Source: Lepturacanthus savala
Taxonomy: Eukaryota; Chordata; Actinopteri; Scombriformes; Trichiuridae
Length of the DNA: 64,000 nucleotides
Assembly (NCBI GenBank): GCA_030544235.1
Contig: CM060470.1
Location: forward strand, 29,528,098 to 29,592,097
Direction: 5' to 3'
A model generated the notes under the pieces. It was not told where the DNA came from. It saw only the letters and a list, made by a program, of their open reading frames with translations, and ran no database searches. Positions within the stretch are counted from its first letter, which is position 1. Every line of letters starts with the position of its first letter. Below are positions 13,238 to 25,451 of this stretch, one piece after another. The position numbers and the translations under genes were made by a program.

Positions 13238-14172
13238 AGCGGGTACAGAAAGTATTCAGACCCCCTTAAATTGTTCACTGTTAAATTGCAGCCATTTGCT
13301 AAAATCATTTAAGTTTAATTTTTTCCCTCATTAATGTACACACAGCACCCCATACTGACAGAAAAACATGAAATTGTTGACATTTTTGCAGATTTATTTA
13401 AAAAAAATAATACTGAAATATCACATGGTCATACGTATTCAGAACCTTTGCTGTGACACTCATATATTTAACCTGGTGATGTCCATTTCTTCTGATCATC
13501 CTTGAGATGGTTCTACACCTTCAATGGAGTCCAGCTGTGTTTGATTCTACTGACTGGACGTGATTAGAAAATCCACACACCTGTCTATATCATGAGGTCA
13601 AAGAAACAGCCTGAAGAGCTCAGAGACAGAACTGTGGCACAGATATGACCAAGGTTACAAAAAAATTCGGATACGCTTAAGGTTCCTAAGAGCACAGTGG
13701 CCTCCATAATCCTTAAATGGAAGACATTTGGGACAACCAGAACCCTTCCTAGAACTAGCCGTCTGGCCAAACTGAGCAATTGGGGGAGAAGAACCTTGGT
13801 GAAAGAGGGAAAGAAGAAACCAAAGATCTCTGTGGCTGAGCTCCAGAGATGCAGTCAGGAGATGGAAGAAAGTTCTAGAAAGTCAACCATCACTGCAGCC
13901 CTCCGCTAGTCAGGGCTTTATATCAGAGTGGCCCAAGCCTCTCCTCAGTGCAAGACACATGAAAGCCTGCATGGAGTTTGATAAAAACACCTAAAGGTTT
14001 CCAAGATGGTGATTCTCTGGTCTGAGACCAACTTTTTGGCCTTAATTCTAAGTAGTATGTGTGGAGAAAAGCAGGCAATGCTCATCACTTGTCCAATACA
14101 GTTCCAACAGTGAATGATCTGCAAAGAGGAGTGGCAGAAGATCCCTAAATCCAGGTGTGTAAAACTTGTTAC
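13238..14172 (+). mobile_element. Internally deleted Tc1-like transposon with transposase remnant
   Basis: The sequence starts with the familiar fish Tc1-like end (GGGTACAGAAAGTATTCAGA) and runs through the leader into the transposase gene. At 13583-13620 it reads ATCATGAGGTCAAAGAAACA; after this come the helix-turn-helix region (SIILKWKTFGTTRTLPRTSRLAKLS at about 13700-13775) and the K-KPKISVAELQ segment. The gene is broken by stops and small indels. From about 14110 the sequence jumps directly to the extreme C-terminal part (GAGGAGTGGCAGAAGATCCC...CCAGGTGTG), so most of the catalytic DD34E core is deleted. The right inverted end is also lost. This is a dead copy. Confidence 0.88.
13583..13907 (+). 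pseudogene. Tc1-like transposase N-terminal fragment (broken)
   Basis: This covers the DNA-binding paired-like/HTH part of a Tc1-family transposase. The clearest in-frame piece runs from 13697 to a TAG stop at 13907, reading MASIILKWKTFGTTRTLPRT...LAKLSNWGRRTLVKEGKKKP. The N-terminal start region is out of frame with it, and the catalytic domain is missing downstream. It is non-functional as read. Confidence 0.8.
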
Positions 14173-15243
14173 ATAATTTTCAAACGATATATTTTTCAAT
14201 TTAAGTACAAAAAATACAAAGAAGTACAAAAATTCAACTCAATTTAGTTTTTATGGCGATCTCTCAAGTGCTTTGCTGGAGCTCCACAGGTCAGTTTTTG
14301 TCTGTCTCTCTTCCAATTGGCTGATTCTTGGACAGTTGGTGCCGGTGGGCCATGCTGGGAGCCTCTACAGGGGGAGGGAGCTGTTGCATGACATCACAAA
14401 GTCAAGGAAGTATAAACAAAAGTTTCTAAATCCAGGCTTTGGCATTTCTCAGTTATTCTGTGTTTGATAAGTGACGGTTTTTATAAAACCTTATTAAAAA
14501 ACATGAAAGCATGATATGAGACCTTTAAAGAAAGGGGAAAAATCACCCTGGAAGTTATTAATAGAAATTAACAAGCATGACACAATTACAAAATAGAAGC
14601 ATATATATTATGTTGACTTTTTTTTAGTGCTACGACACAAAATACAGTCTGGAACTTTTCAGCAGCTTAGTTCAAGCAAACTGAAGTTGTTTGTATGAGA
14701 AATAAAATGGGTCAAGTGGAACAGTGCCCTTTGACAGCTCTTTTCAATATAGAATGAAATTCAGGGAGGGAAAAGGCGCCGTATTTTTTTTCTTAAAGAG
14801 GTGACACCCATACAGACTCTTACAGGAGACACAAATTAACTTGAATGTCTAAGAGCGAAAATCTCTGCACTTTGACATCAGCACAGTTACGTGGGTGTAA
14901 AAATACACACCAGAGCAATAATGAGCGATTGATATATGCGGCGTGCAGAGGGAAACGTGGAGCCGCAGCCTGGCGCTGTCAGGACGCATTTCCTGTTGCG
15001 TCATTCAATGTGCTGCTGCACACTGGAGCCAGATACGCTGTTGTGATCTCTTGTCAGGGAAACAGATGTTGGTGTGCTGCGAATTGTCGGATGTTTGTAT
15101 GTGTGCATGTGTAAAAAATGAGTAAACAAGTTGAAATATTTCCCTCTTTAATTTGATGCACAATGCATCCTGACAGCTAATTTAATTCGTACAGGTTCAA
15201 GATCCCACCCATCACGTGTCAGGTCCTTTTAAAACACTTCAGA
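14173..15243. other. Intergenic DNA, possible unclassified repeat
   Basis: No gene is supported. The segment at about 14240-14510 has a mobile-element feel (GC-balanced, ending TTATAAAACC...GATATGAGACCTTTAA), but I cannot place it in a family or find its ends. Confidence 0.3.
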
Positions 15244-15245
15244 TA

Positions 15246-15924
15246 GGGTGATATAGGGTAAAATGGACCATCAGGTAAAAGGGGCCATTTAAGGTTTGGG
15301 GGTCCCAGTTCCTCTGGAAATTAGAGCCAATGACTATAAAGGATTTCAAACTGTTGACATAACTGTGGTTGACTAGTAACAGATGATTTAATTAGTTTAT
15401 CGTTTCTATGGTGATTTGATTATATTATGGTTTCTATGCTGGGTGAGAAAATACTTCAAATCTAGACTGAACCAGAAATGTTCATGGTAAGTAGCCTGGT
15501 ATGATAAATCTAACTAAACTATTATAAGGATGATACATCTATTAAAAACAAATATGCACATTAAAAACTATGCGTGATATCTGTCTTGATGGCATCCATC
15601 ATAAATAATGGTGTTACTTTAATATATTAACATACCTTTTGGAAAAAAATGTTTCTTCATCTTTGATGATGAATTCATTTTTAATTTGAATTTGCCTTTG
15701 TCATTTGACTGACCCATTTTACCTGAAACCGCTCATGCAGAAAAATGCGGCTGTTTCAAGAATTTTAGGGCCTAAATAATTATATTTGGTCACATAATTC
15801 CAACACGAAATGATCAGAAACATCATTATTAATATTAAATATTCATGGAAAAAGGCATATTTGGTAATGTGTTAATGTCCCAAACGATTTACAAAAAAGT
15901 GGCCCAATTTACTTGATGTCACCC
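15246..15924 (-). mobile_element. TA-flanked miniature DNA transposon, family A (reverse copy)
   Basis: A 679-bp element between TA dinucleotides (15244-15245, 15925-15926). It begins GGGTGATATAGGGTAAAATG and ends GTGGCCCAATTTACTTGATG-TCACCC. Its left part is the reverse complement of the right end of the 8614 copy (GTTGACATAACTGTGG), and its right part is the reverse complement of that copy's left end. It is therefore inverted relative to that copy and has a different internal deletion. Confidence 0.85.
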
Positions 15925-16965
15925 TAAATCAGTTTAGCGAGGCGGCTAACGGTACCATCTCACCGCCCTGATGCAGTGAATTTGGTGTTTCTGTTTGCCC
16001 TGTAACATTACCACCTCACTCTGACCCTATCTGACCTTTCACCTGTACAGTCAATACACTCAAAGGTGATAAAAGACCACGAGTGAATGGAGTGCGTGTG
16101 TAATGTTGCAGCCGGCAGCGACTTACAGAGGTAACACGAACACTTGGAAAGTGATACCGAGCCTCCTAAATTGCTGGACGGCTCTGGGGCTGACATTTAA
16201 AACATAACATCACCAAACAAAAAAAAACACATTAAAAGAGAAAAGCCGAACAGTGGGGTGGAGGGGGGGCTCTGAGCAGAAAAAAAAACAAAAACCTGAA
16301 ATTCAAGTTTTGGCGACAGCGACTGACCCAAATTTTCCTGCACCCTTCTTCTTCTTCCTTAACATGCTTCTGCAAGCCCAGGGCCTCAGGGGGTGACGTA
16401 TCCCTTACACAGGGATTGCCAGTGCATTTACATAGCATGGTTAATGAGAGATCAACACCAGCAAAGCGCCTTGAATATAAAGCTTTCTTGTAAAAAAAAA
16501 AAATAATAATGAGCGAGGCGATTGATCCATACTCAAACAAGCCGGTTTGCTGAGTTAATACCAAAGGCAGATTATAGCTGGTGCCAAAAGTGCCCTGGCG
16601 TGCGACGCCTTTTTGCTTAGAGGGTCCCCCCCAAAAAAACTTGTCATCACATTAGCACATGGTCAAGGAGTACATCCTACTGCTCTCATAATCTGCTTTC
16701 CTGTACAATTATAGCCTTCTTATAATAAAGCAGCCGGCAGGGAGAAAAAAAGAGAGAGGAAATCACTGAGTTTCACATTAGTTGGATGGATCATTTACTA
16801 CCACTGAAATGTAGCCTGGACTCCCAGGTTGTTCCACTCCAGCTCATCACCTACTACTGGTCCTCATGTTAGGTCTTGAACATTTTTTGACAAACATGGA
16901 GGCTTGCTCTACTTTATTGTGCCAAGCATCTATTGCACTTTGATGAAGCCAGACAAAAGAAAGGG

Positions 16966-17023
16966 GAGGGAGAGAGAGACAGAGAGAGAGACAGAGAGAG
17001 AGCGCGAGAGAGAGAGAGACCCA
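16966..17023. repeat. (GA)n-rich imperfect microsatellite
   Basis: GAGA runs interrupted by ACA and GCGC, directly visible. Confidence 0.85.
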
Positions 17024-17439
17024 CGGCTATTGTAGATGTGTTTTAGTTCAGAAAATCTCTGAAAATCAGATGGATGGAGAGGGTAGTATGGCAGGGGTAA
17101 CAGCAAGTTTTCTGAATAAAATAATAGATAATTTCATCCCGACAAAGGCGGAGGAAAACTACGGGCAAGGGAACAAAATAGCAAGGAAGGGGATGGAGAA
17201 GGGAAAAGGGGGTATGAAAAGAATAAGAAGAATTCAGTGCTGCTTCTTGCAAGGGGAGAGAGAGAGAGAGAAAAAAAACATTGATGACACCCGGTTCCAT
17301 TCTTCCGCTCTCCCCTTTCTCTGCTCCTCGCCTCGCAGCACGGCGGGCTAAGCTGGGAGCTGTAATGTCATTAAATTGCAAATGCTTTTTTTTTTCATTT
17401 CCGACACACACTGTTTACTTATCTGGCAAAAACATATGT

Positions 17440-17780
17440 TGGAAGGAATCCGTTAAATTCTGCCCATTGCCTTGGGTGAAAGTGCAATAGAAACGGGCCC
17501 ACTGAGCTCCTTCTGTCGTCTCCTTTTAGCACTTTGCCTTATCTACAAGGCTGCTTAGCAGCAAACTGGCGAGTTCAATGAAAAATGAAGATACAGTGTG
17601 AGATTAGGGGGAAGAACAGTGAGGGGAGAAATGCTTGGAGAGAGGGTCATCCCATTGCAAATGATTTCACTCCTCTCCATCTGCATAAATGACTATTTTT
17701 AAGGCATCTTCAGCGTCTGTATATTTTTCTCACTCTGCCACACATTTAATTTCACGCCCCGTGTTCTGAATATGCTTAAA
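17440..17780. promoter_or_regulatory. Candidate conserved non-coding element
   Basis: A unique, balanced block with features such as TTGCCTTGGGTGAAAGTGCA, TTAGCACTTTGCCTTATC and ATGCTTAAATGCATAT. It has no coding potential I can recognise. It is offered as a possible long-range sox21 enhancer because the gene is known for such flanking elements. Confidence 0.25.
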
Positions 17781-18683
17781 TGCATATCTCTGATGCACCT
17801 TTAAGCCAGAGGAAAGAGGATGGGGGGTAAGCGGGGAGGGTACGAAAGCAAAATTAAAGATAAAATGGTGTGATTTGCACTACAAGTCTATTACTTTATG
17901 GCATTTACATATAGTTTACCTCTGCAATTCCAAGATGTTTTTTTTTCTTTCCCTCCCTACCACCTTCCTATCAGTATTTGGGGGTTGTATAAATATGTAT
18001 AAATCTTTGTTGAGAAAAAATAGAATTCCTAGCACTGCACTGGAAAGTTTGAAGGGTGCACTTTCTTGCTGCAACTTCTTCTTCTCGCTTCCCCATGAGA
18101 CTGTCAGCATATCTGCAGGAGGTGTTCTCTCCCGGCTCGCCCCAACAAAGGCCCAGGCTTCAAGCACTTTCTGCCCCCCCATGATCCCCAAGATACCCCT
18201 CCCCTCAGTGGAATGAGGATCCCGGGTCAGGGCTTGGCCATATCTAGCTTTTAGAGGCCTGAAGACGATGGGTGCGGAGCGTGGAGAGAGTTTCCTGTCA
18301 AACAAGTGGGTGAACAATCTGTTTAAAACACAAACATGGAGTCTACATGTCGTAGATTGTCAGAGATGATATTTAGACCCCTCAGAGACTCCCACACTGA
18401 TCCATCACTCTCTCTTTCTCCATGAACGTCTACTGTACGTTTCTGCCATCAGGCGGATGCCTTGTTCTACAGTGGAGAGGAAGTTTTTCGAGCCCCGCCT
18501 CTCTGTGACAGATAGCAGGGGAGGAGGCTGTGGATTGGACCCCTAGGAATGAAAAGAGAGGGAGAGACTATTCAGAGCACGATTCTGCCCTTTTTTTTCC
18601 CTCATTGTCCGCCGCGCTCAGATTTGAATACGCTCGTTCAATGCGGACGAGAGAAAAACGCTTCAGCCCCTCCGCATTGTTGG

Positions 18684-18684
<1 letters not shown>

Positions 18685-18753
<69 letters not shown>

Positions 18754-18754
18754 C
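18685..18754. repeat. (CT)n microsatellite
   Basis: About 34 CT units with one TTT interruption. It explains the Ser-Leu repeat frames seen in translation. Confidence 0.95.
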
Positions 18755-18769
18755 TCTTTTCTATTTGCA

Positions 18770-18980
18770 ATTAAATGCATTTCAAATGGAACAACTGTAC
18801 AGAAAAGCATTTTCGGATAAGGAGGAATTCCATTGCCCGTAACCTCCTTTTGTAATGGCTTTTGCAATTCTGGAGCACTCCCATTATGAGGGGCGCACAA
18901 TCAAAACATATCTTTGAATAGAAAATGCCATACAACTTTAAGTATAGCTTCATTGAAAATTAAATTGCATTTAAAAATCA
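18770..18980. promoter_or_regulatory. Candidate conserved non-coding element
   Basis: A dense cluster of regulatory-type motifs in unique DNA: GCAATTAAATGCATTTCAAATGG, TTTGTAATGGC, CATTATGAGGGGCG, TCATTGAAAATTAAATTGCATTT (Hox, POU and SOX-like cores). There is no open frame of interest. The concentration of ATTAAAT/ATTTGCAA-like words is what one expects of a developmental enhancer. Conservation has not been tested. Confidence 0.3.
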
Positions 18981-19159
18981 TTTTTAGTCCACTGTGCCCC
19001 CCTCTCTTTCTCCTTTCTTTTTTTTTTTTTCAAAAGCCAAACTGGTGTTTCTGTTTTGTTGCTTTTGTGTGTCACATTGTGCCCTGACGGGACCCTTGTG
19101 TCCTGAGCAGTGTCACACACACATGGTCCAAAGCATGGGATGAGATCAGTCAATTAGAA

Positions 19160-19445
19160 TTAATGTCATCTGGTCATTTACGGGCTAAACACCCTCTGCT
19201 GTGCATTGTGTTTGCTTTGTGTGCAGAGCATCAACTGCAAAACCAATCTCATCCTCCAGACATGATTTTTTTTTTGAAGGATTTGAACGCTGTAAATAAC
19301 TCCAAACCCTCTCTTACGAGGTTTACCCCCGGAGCACTTTGTAACTTATCAGGGCTGCCTTGTGCCTTCTCTAATGCTTGCATTATGCTCAAATGTAAAT
19401 CGGTAAGCTGCCAGAGAGGTGGGCGGGAATCACTGAAGAAAGAAT
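19160..19445. promoter_or_regulatory. Candidate conserved non-coding element
   Basis: A balanced, unique block (AATGTCATCTGGTCATTTAC at its start, ACTTTGTAACTTATCAGGGC in the middle, ending at a small internal duplication of GAATCACTGAAG at about 19429-19456). The frames found through it on both strands resemble no known protein. Confidence 0.25.
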
Positions 19446-19689
19446 CACTGAAGGGTCTAGCCAATATTCTGATTGAGGGGTATAGTATAGTTTTTTTTGG
19501 AATTTAACAAAAATATATCACACTACCCTGTTTTATTCTAAAACAATTGTTCTGTAGTGTTGTACGTGTTCAGTGATTTTTACTTAAAAAAAAATGGAAC
19601 TTCCGCCTTTAAAATTGTGATAAATCTGACAAAAGTTTCAAGTATTGGCGTCGTGTTTTCATTTTCAAAATGCCAACACTCATCCTCCT

Positions 19690-20065
19690 AAAAAGGAAAC
19701 TCTAATATATTCTGAGTGATTGATGCCCAGGGGTCTGTTTTGTATTTCTAATTTCCATCTCTAATGGTACAAGAGACTGATTAGTAATTAGGACAGACCC
19801 AGTTAAATGCATGTAATGAGCATTATAGGTTTCCCCCCCATATGCTGTGCACTTCACACTGATGAGCATCTTCGTCAATTTTGAACGCGTGTTGACCTTT
19901 AATGCCAATTAATCTACATCACGCTTCTTCATGCCGTTTGTCCTTGAATTGGCTTTATAGTGTAATGAATATATCGTTGGAATCTCCAAAATAATTGACC
20001 CCGAGCATGTTTCGCAGCATCACTATTAATCTTATTTTCCAGTGAATAATTTGATCAGTTTTCCA
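19690..20065. promoter_or_regulatory. Candidate conserved non-coding element
   Basis: A unique block rich in homeodomain cores: GACTGATTAGTAATTAGGAC, GCCAATTAATCTACATCACG, CACTATTAATCTTATTTTCC, GAATAATTTGATCAG. It lies roughly midway between sox21 and dct and has no recognisable coding content. It is an enhancer candidate only. Confidence 0.3.
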
Positions 20066-21950
20066 GAGAAGTGGCTTATACAGACTACAAACTAATGCAA
20101 GGGGTATGTGTGGCCCCTAGATATTAATTTGGAGATGGATAGGAGTCTTAAAGAGGATTAAAACTCTATATGGGGCTACTCATTTCACATGGCTGCATAC
20201 CACCCGGTCCACTGTATATACTGTCAGTCAGTGCTTGGCATGGTTGAGATTTGAAATGGTGACAGTTAAAGTACAAAGATGTCCAATCCTAGACTATTTC
20301 ATGGCATATTTGGTAGCACATCCTGGAGGAAATGCAAACTGTTAGGACCAGTCATTCCAGCCAAGCAAAGGCCCCAGAAACAGCAACACTGCCCCCCTCT
20401 TATTGTCTACAGATACTACAGCTCCTTCCATGTCTGAACAGCAAGATTCTTTCCTCACACTTGTCATATTGAACATAAAAGAGAGATATTACCCCTATTA
20501 CTGGGAGTGTTTGCATAGCACCTTGTCAGAGGCTTTGTTTTTTCACAATAAAGATGAAATGTGATGCTTAAAATACTAGAAATGTCATTATGTCAAGATC
20601 ATGTCAAAACAAAAAGAATTTAAATGAAATATTGGAAAAGACAAACAGGGCTTCAGTGACATGTATGTAGACTAATGCAGTTGTGTGGTTATGAAAAGCC
20701 TGTTACAAATGATTAATCAAATGAGACAGATATGTCATCAATTTTCATGAGTCCTCAAGAATTCGCATATAAGATGTATTGTATTGTAAAAATCAAACAA
20801 ATGTATAAATGAATATGGCTGTTGTTTGTTAGTGTGTTGGTTAGTTGTGATAAAGGTATTATGAGTAATTGTCTAAACTTTAGTTAATTGAAAGACCTGT
20901 ACTATGTTTTAAACCGTATTTCTTTACAATATAATAGTTATTTATAATGAGCTTCAAGGGAGCTTCAATTTTGAAGCATAGTTTTTTTTTTTTTTCAATT
21001 TTATTGTATCTGTTGCTTCATAATAATTGAATTTGAATAGGCACTATGCACATAATTTAACCCCAACAAGGTTTAAATGACCTGCAGGTCCATTCTCCTT
21101 CATTAATTTTTTTTTTCTTTTTAGTTTACTGATTGTGCATTTGCACAGGAGTATAAATACTTTGAATATGCGCTCATTTCAAACCCCCCCCCCAACAAAC
21201 CCCAGCAGGGGTTTGTCGAGTGGCTCTTCTCATTACACATCTTTACTAAAACACGAAAAAAATGAATCGTTTGCTTTTTTCACGCTGAGCTCTGTTCTCT
21301 AAATGTAACTGAAGTGGCCTCAATTAGAAACTGAAAAGGGCCAAAAAATAGTCCCGAACACATACACTCACACGGCTGTCAAGAAAATGAATACATTTCT
21401 TCATCCACATGGCAACAAGTACATCATTTCACAAATGAACCATCACCTCCATGTACGACACTCTTTGAAATACTATTAACGGAATTGTTTCGTTTGTCTT
21501 AAACTTCAAAGGTGCATTATGGACTATTTGTATGTGAACTCCATCAAAACACAAATGCCAGTGAATAGATGCTGTGAGCTTTCACTAAGTGATATGCAAA
21601 TAAAATCCATTCCAGCCGCTTCTCTTTTGTGTTGTATTATAAATATCTTTCCATCGTGTCTCTTCAAAATCTTATAATATAACAGAAATATATATGAACC
21701 CATATGACAGTTATCCCATATGAAGGGTATTCTCAAGATCCTTATTTTTTTATTGAAATATTTATTTCGCTTTCCCAGTCATGTCTTGCATATTATTACA
21801 CTTACCTTCTTTCTCCATGGCTCTCTGGCACCATCCTGTGTTTCAGTAGGAATAATGGACTCTGTTATTTATACATTTTTATTAGTTGTGACCAGAACAG
21901 TTGTGTTTCCCATTAAATCAATTGAAACAGTATTTGAAAAAAATAATTGT
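20066..21950. other. Intergenic DNA, nothing specific seen
   Basis: AT-rich to balanced sequence without a supported gene. Homopolymer T and C runs lie near 20980, 21100 and 21185. Confidence 0.4.
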
Positions 21951-21952
21951 TA

Positions 21953-22497
21953 GTTTAGGGTCACTTAGGAAATTTCCTTATTTTTGAAAGAAAAGCAATG
22001 TTTATTTCAATGAAGATAACTAAACTAAACTAAACTAAACTAACACTTAAACTCAGAAATAAACTCTATATATTGTTAATCTTGCAAATGACTCTTCTAG
22101 CTGCAAATATGTGGTTTTTGGTGCATCAATATCTACATAGGTGTATAGAGGCCCATTTCCACCAACTATCACTCCAGTGTTCTAATGGAACAATGTGTTT
22201 GCTCATTGTGTCAGAAGGTTGATGGATGATTAGAAAACCCTTGATGCTAACATGTTAGCACAGCTGAAAACAGTTTAGCTGGTTAGAGAAGATAGAAAAC
22301 TGACCTGCCTTTAATGAAAGCAAAGTTTGAAGGAAAAAAATATTATTTCATATACAAATCATTATTTCTAACCTTGTCAATGTTTTGACTATATTTTCGA
22401 TTAATTTTACAACATAGTGGTAAATAAAAGCGTGACTCTTCACAGAAAACACAAATTGCCTGGTTGACCCCAAACCTTTGAATGGTAGTGTATATAT
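21953..22497 (+). mobile_element. Tc1-like element deletion derivative (family C)
   Basis: The left part reads TTAGGGTCACTTAGGAAATT...TTTTGAAAGAAAAGCAATG. The body carries the fish Tc1 signature GTGCATCAATATCTACATAG-GTGTATAGAGGCCCATTTCC. The right end is GACCCCAAACCTTTGAATGG-TAGTGTATATA. The transposase gene expected between these arms is absent. A (TAAAC)n tandem of about four units lies near 22018-22040. A second relic with the same body and right end is at 62153-62460. Confidence 0.82.
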
Positions 22498-23621
22498 CTA
22501 TATAGATACAAGTACATAGTGCAGTGTTGAATACACTACAGTAAATCTATGTTTTAGCGTGCACCTGTGTATGTTCATGACGTTCATGATGTTTTTTTTT
22601 TTATTTTTATTTTCCTCAGTTAGATCAGGAAATCTTGTATGTGCATCTCATCTTCATCTTAAAGTATCTGATGGTATCTCATTTTTGATTTGATTTCAAA
22701 TCTGTTGAAATCTTTAAATGGATTACACCTTTTCAGCGGTTAAAACACATACAATTTTCCTTCATGTGACAAGCCGTGACTATGAAGAACAGCAATCGAA
22801 TCGTTCATGGGAGTCATATTCACCCTTGTTGTTCATTTTCTCTCACTCTGACATGTTCTTTTTTCTGAAATAAAGTTGAAATAATGACTATAGTGACATT
22901 CCACTTGCAGGAATTCTCCTCACTAATCCTGTTGTGTGCTATGAAGCTCACAGAGCCGGTTGTGTAAAAGACTCAGTGGTCCCACATTGTTTAGAGGTGT
23001 ATTTGGATGCTTAATTTAAAATTTGACATGTCTTAAGAAGACTTAGAAAAGGTCATTTTGATCTCAAGTCTGAATTGTATCAAAGCACAAACATATTTTC
23101 AGTAATCAGTCAGTAATCACCTTATTTTTTATCTTGATATAGGGTACTGGGTGGAAGCCCAAATATTCATTTATCTCTTAATCTTACCCCAGTTACTATG
23201 ATAAGCCCAGCTCGTTGATTTATTTTCATGCTTTTGCAACAACAGCAATAAATTAACTACATTTTCTGTGTTGTGGAATACAGACGCCCCTCAACTCTAA
23301 ATCCTACAGTACATGTGCTCAAACTGTCAGCAGTCACATGCCGGGCCACTGGAATGCATCAGGAGTGTGGGTCAAAGAGACAAATCTAAGCTTCAGGGGT
23401 TCCAGTTAGTTCCTGTGAACAAAGGATGCTTAAAGGAAAAATGAGTCATATTACTTCTGGAGGGAAGTGAGAACCAAAATCATGTCGACATGACAGGCTC
23501 AGCCAATCACAACCATCAGAGCTGACTTTTCTTATACAGCAGTTATCTTGTTTTGAGTCACAAGTGTAACCTCATGGACACTCAGGTGAGTATGTATGTG
23601 TGTGTCTAGAAAAGAAAAGAT

Positions 23622-23659
<38 letters not shown>

Positions 23660-23680
23660 ATGATAATTACATTTTCCGCT
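22498..23680. other. Intergenic DNA, nothing specific seen
   Basis: AT-rich sequence with no supported gene. It ends in a short AT run at about 23625-23657. Confidence 0.4.
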
Positions 23681-23681
23681 T

Positions 23682-23965
23682 TTTAGTAAATCGCTTGGGA
23701 CAATAACACAATACCAAATATTCCATGTATATTCATGATTAATAATAACTATTTCTGATCATTTTGTGTTGGAATTAGATGATAAATATAATTATTTAGG
23801 CCCTATAAATCTTGAAATATGTGCCACTTTTGTTTTTGCAGTGGTTTCAGGTAAAATCTTCCATCTCATCAGGTAAAATGGGTTTTGTTAGATTTGTCAT
23901 GTCAGTCTACTTCCTATGCACATTTCTGGTTCAGTCTAGATTTGAAGTGTCATCTCAACCACCAT
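23682..23965 (+). mobile_element. Family A miniature transposon, degraded fragment
   Basis: AGTAAATCGCTTGGGACAAT-AACACAATACCAAATA matches the left arm of the 8614 copy. It continues through TTCATGATTAATAATAACTATTTCTGATC and GTGGTTTCAGGTAAAAT. The terminal GGGTGATATC end is missing on the left, where an AT microsatellite abuts. Confidence 0.75.
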
Positions 23966-23999
23966 ATATATATATATATATATACCAAAGATTAATTAC

Positions 24000-25451
24000 T
24001 AAAATATGAAATAGCAAACAAAATACAACAATAAACAGCAGAAGATTCCTGATCTCAGGGTGGCATGTTGTACATGTTGCTGCTGGTCACATGTACTCTA
24101 GTCATGTTGCCTCAGCTTCATTCACTCTGACGCACTTTAAATCTGTATTCTCATTCACAGTGTGGGGCTCCTCTGCCTCGAGGGTGGTTTCATGTCTCAT
24201 CCATCAAGAAACCAAACTTTAAGCCCTGTGTTCTTAAAGGAACATGCAACTGTCTTAAGTTTGTTCAAGTTACAAGAAATAACAAAATTGGTCCAGACAA
24301 CTTTATTCATTTGTAGCGTCCCAGCGTACATTCATAGACACACAGGCAGTCAAAAATATAGCTATTAATAATAAATAATAAAAAAAAATCTGTCAAGGAA
24401 ATGACCAGAAACACACAGAAAAGGGAGAAATCAGAGCTACAAGACAACAATAGAGGATAAAGGTGGGATAAAAATAGAAGTAAATAAGATAAAAGCAAGA
24501 GTAACAGTAATAAAACCAATAAATAAAACAGTATGTCAATAAATCAAACCACCAAGAATGTCCTCTAAATAAGAATCATTTAAAACAAAGGCACATCAAC
24601 TTACTATGCTCACATAATACAGGTGTACAGGTTCTTTTTAGATGTCCTAATAAGATGCGATTTTAGAATAATTTCTTGAAATTCATTACAATAAATTCCA
24701 TAAATCCATTACAATTTCCACATCCGTTCTTTCCACATTTCACATGTGTAGCATGGGGAGTCAGATGAGTTTTATCTGATGAGGGAAACAGGGTGAAAAA
24801 TAGAAAAAAGGGAACAACAACGATGAGAACAGAATGGCTGCAAAACCCAAGTCCTAGAATTTTAACTTGTGTGTGTCTGTCTAAAATTACATGATTTCTC
24901 CCCCATTATCATTTACAGATATATTTATCTGTTCTTGTTCACACAAGAGTACAGTAATTTATTTTTTACTTGACCAAATATTTCTCTAGGTTCATGTCTG
25001 GTCTGTTTTAGGTAAACCAGACATGTTTTGTCTACTTTCTTCTATTTTTCTTCTTTCTTTTTCCTGATTTACCCAAACAATGAATTGCAAACATTCCCTT
25101 GTGGTACAGTGTGGAAATGCAGGACTTAGCGGTCCCCCTCAGGCAGTTTCTTGGTATTCATTCAGTTCTTAGTCCAGCTCATAATTCTACTGTCAGGTGA
25201 TCATCACAAGACCGGCTGGTTAATCCTCCACCAGGCTCTACAAAAGCAAGAACAGAAAATTAGCACTTTTTCTAACTGTGCGTGTAACCGACTGGAACCA
25301 GGACAGTGATTGGGATGTGAGTGCTGTTGCCACAGATGTTAAAAGTAGAGCGAGATTCCACACTTGTCTGAGGGGAACTGATTGACTGTGTTATAGCTGA
25401 AAAGTTGATCTTACAAAACTGATTTCCTGGAGGAAACAGAACAAGTGAAAC
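24000..25451 (+). promoter_or_regulatory. dct 5' flank with E-box candidates
   Basis: Non-coding DNA before the dct start codon. CACATGTG at 24741-24748, preceded by TTT as TTTCACATGTG, fits the E-box/M-box that MITF uses in melanocyte genes. Further CATG E-box-like words occur at 24087-24093 (TCACATG) and 24100-24110 (AGTCATGTTGC). The 24087 and 24100 sites may lie in repeat-derived sequence. The transcription start and any TATA box are not evident. Linking these sites to dct control is inference. Confidence 0.3.

Larger units (their letters stand above)
15927..18684. other. Intergenic DNA with candidate regulatory blocks
   Basis: No gene is supported. A (GA)n-rich tract lies at about 16966-17023. 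The surrounding DNA is less AT-rich than the transposon-bearing parts and looks unique, notably 16560-16760, 17440-17780 and 18170-18360. These could belong to the sox21 enhancer landscape, but I cannot confirm conservation. Confidence 0.35.

Noticed and set aside
18530..18900. Ser-Leu or Arg-Glu repeat frames
   Set aside because: They derive from the (CT)n tract at 18685-18754.
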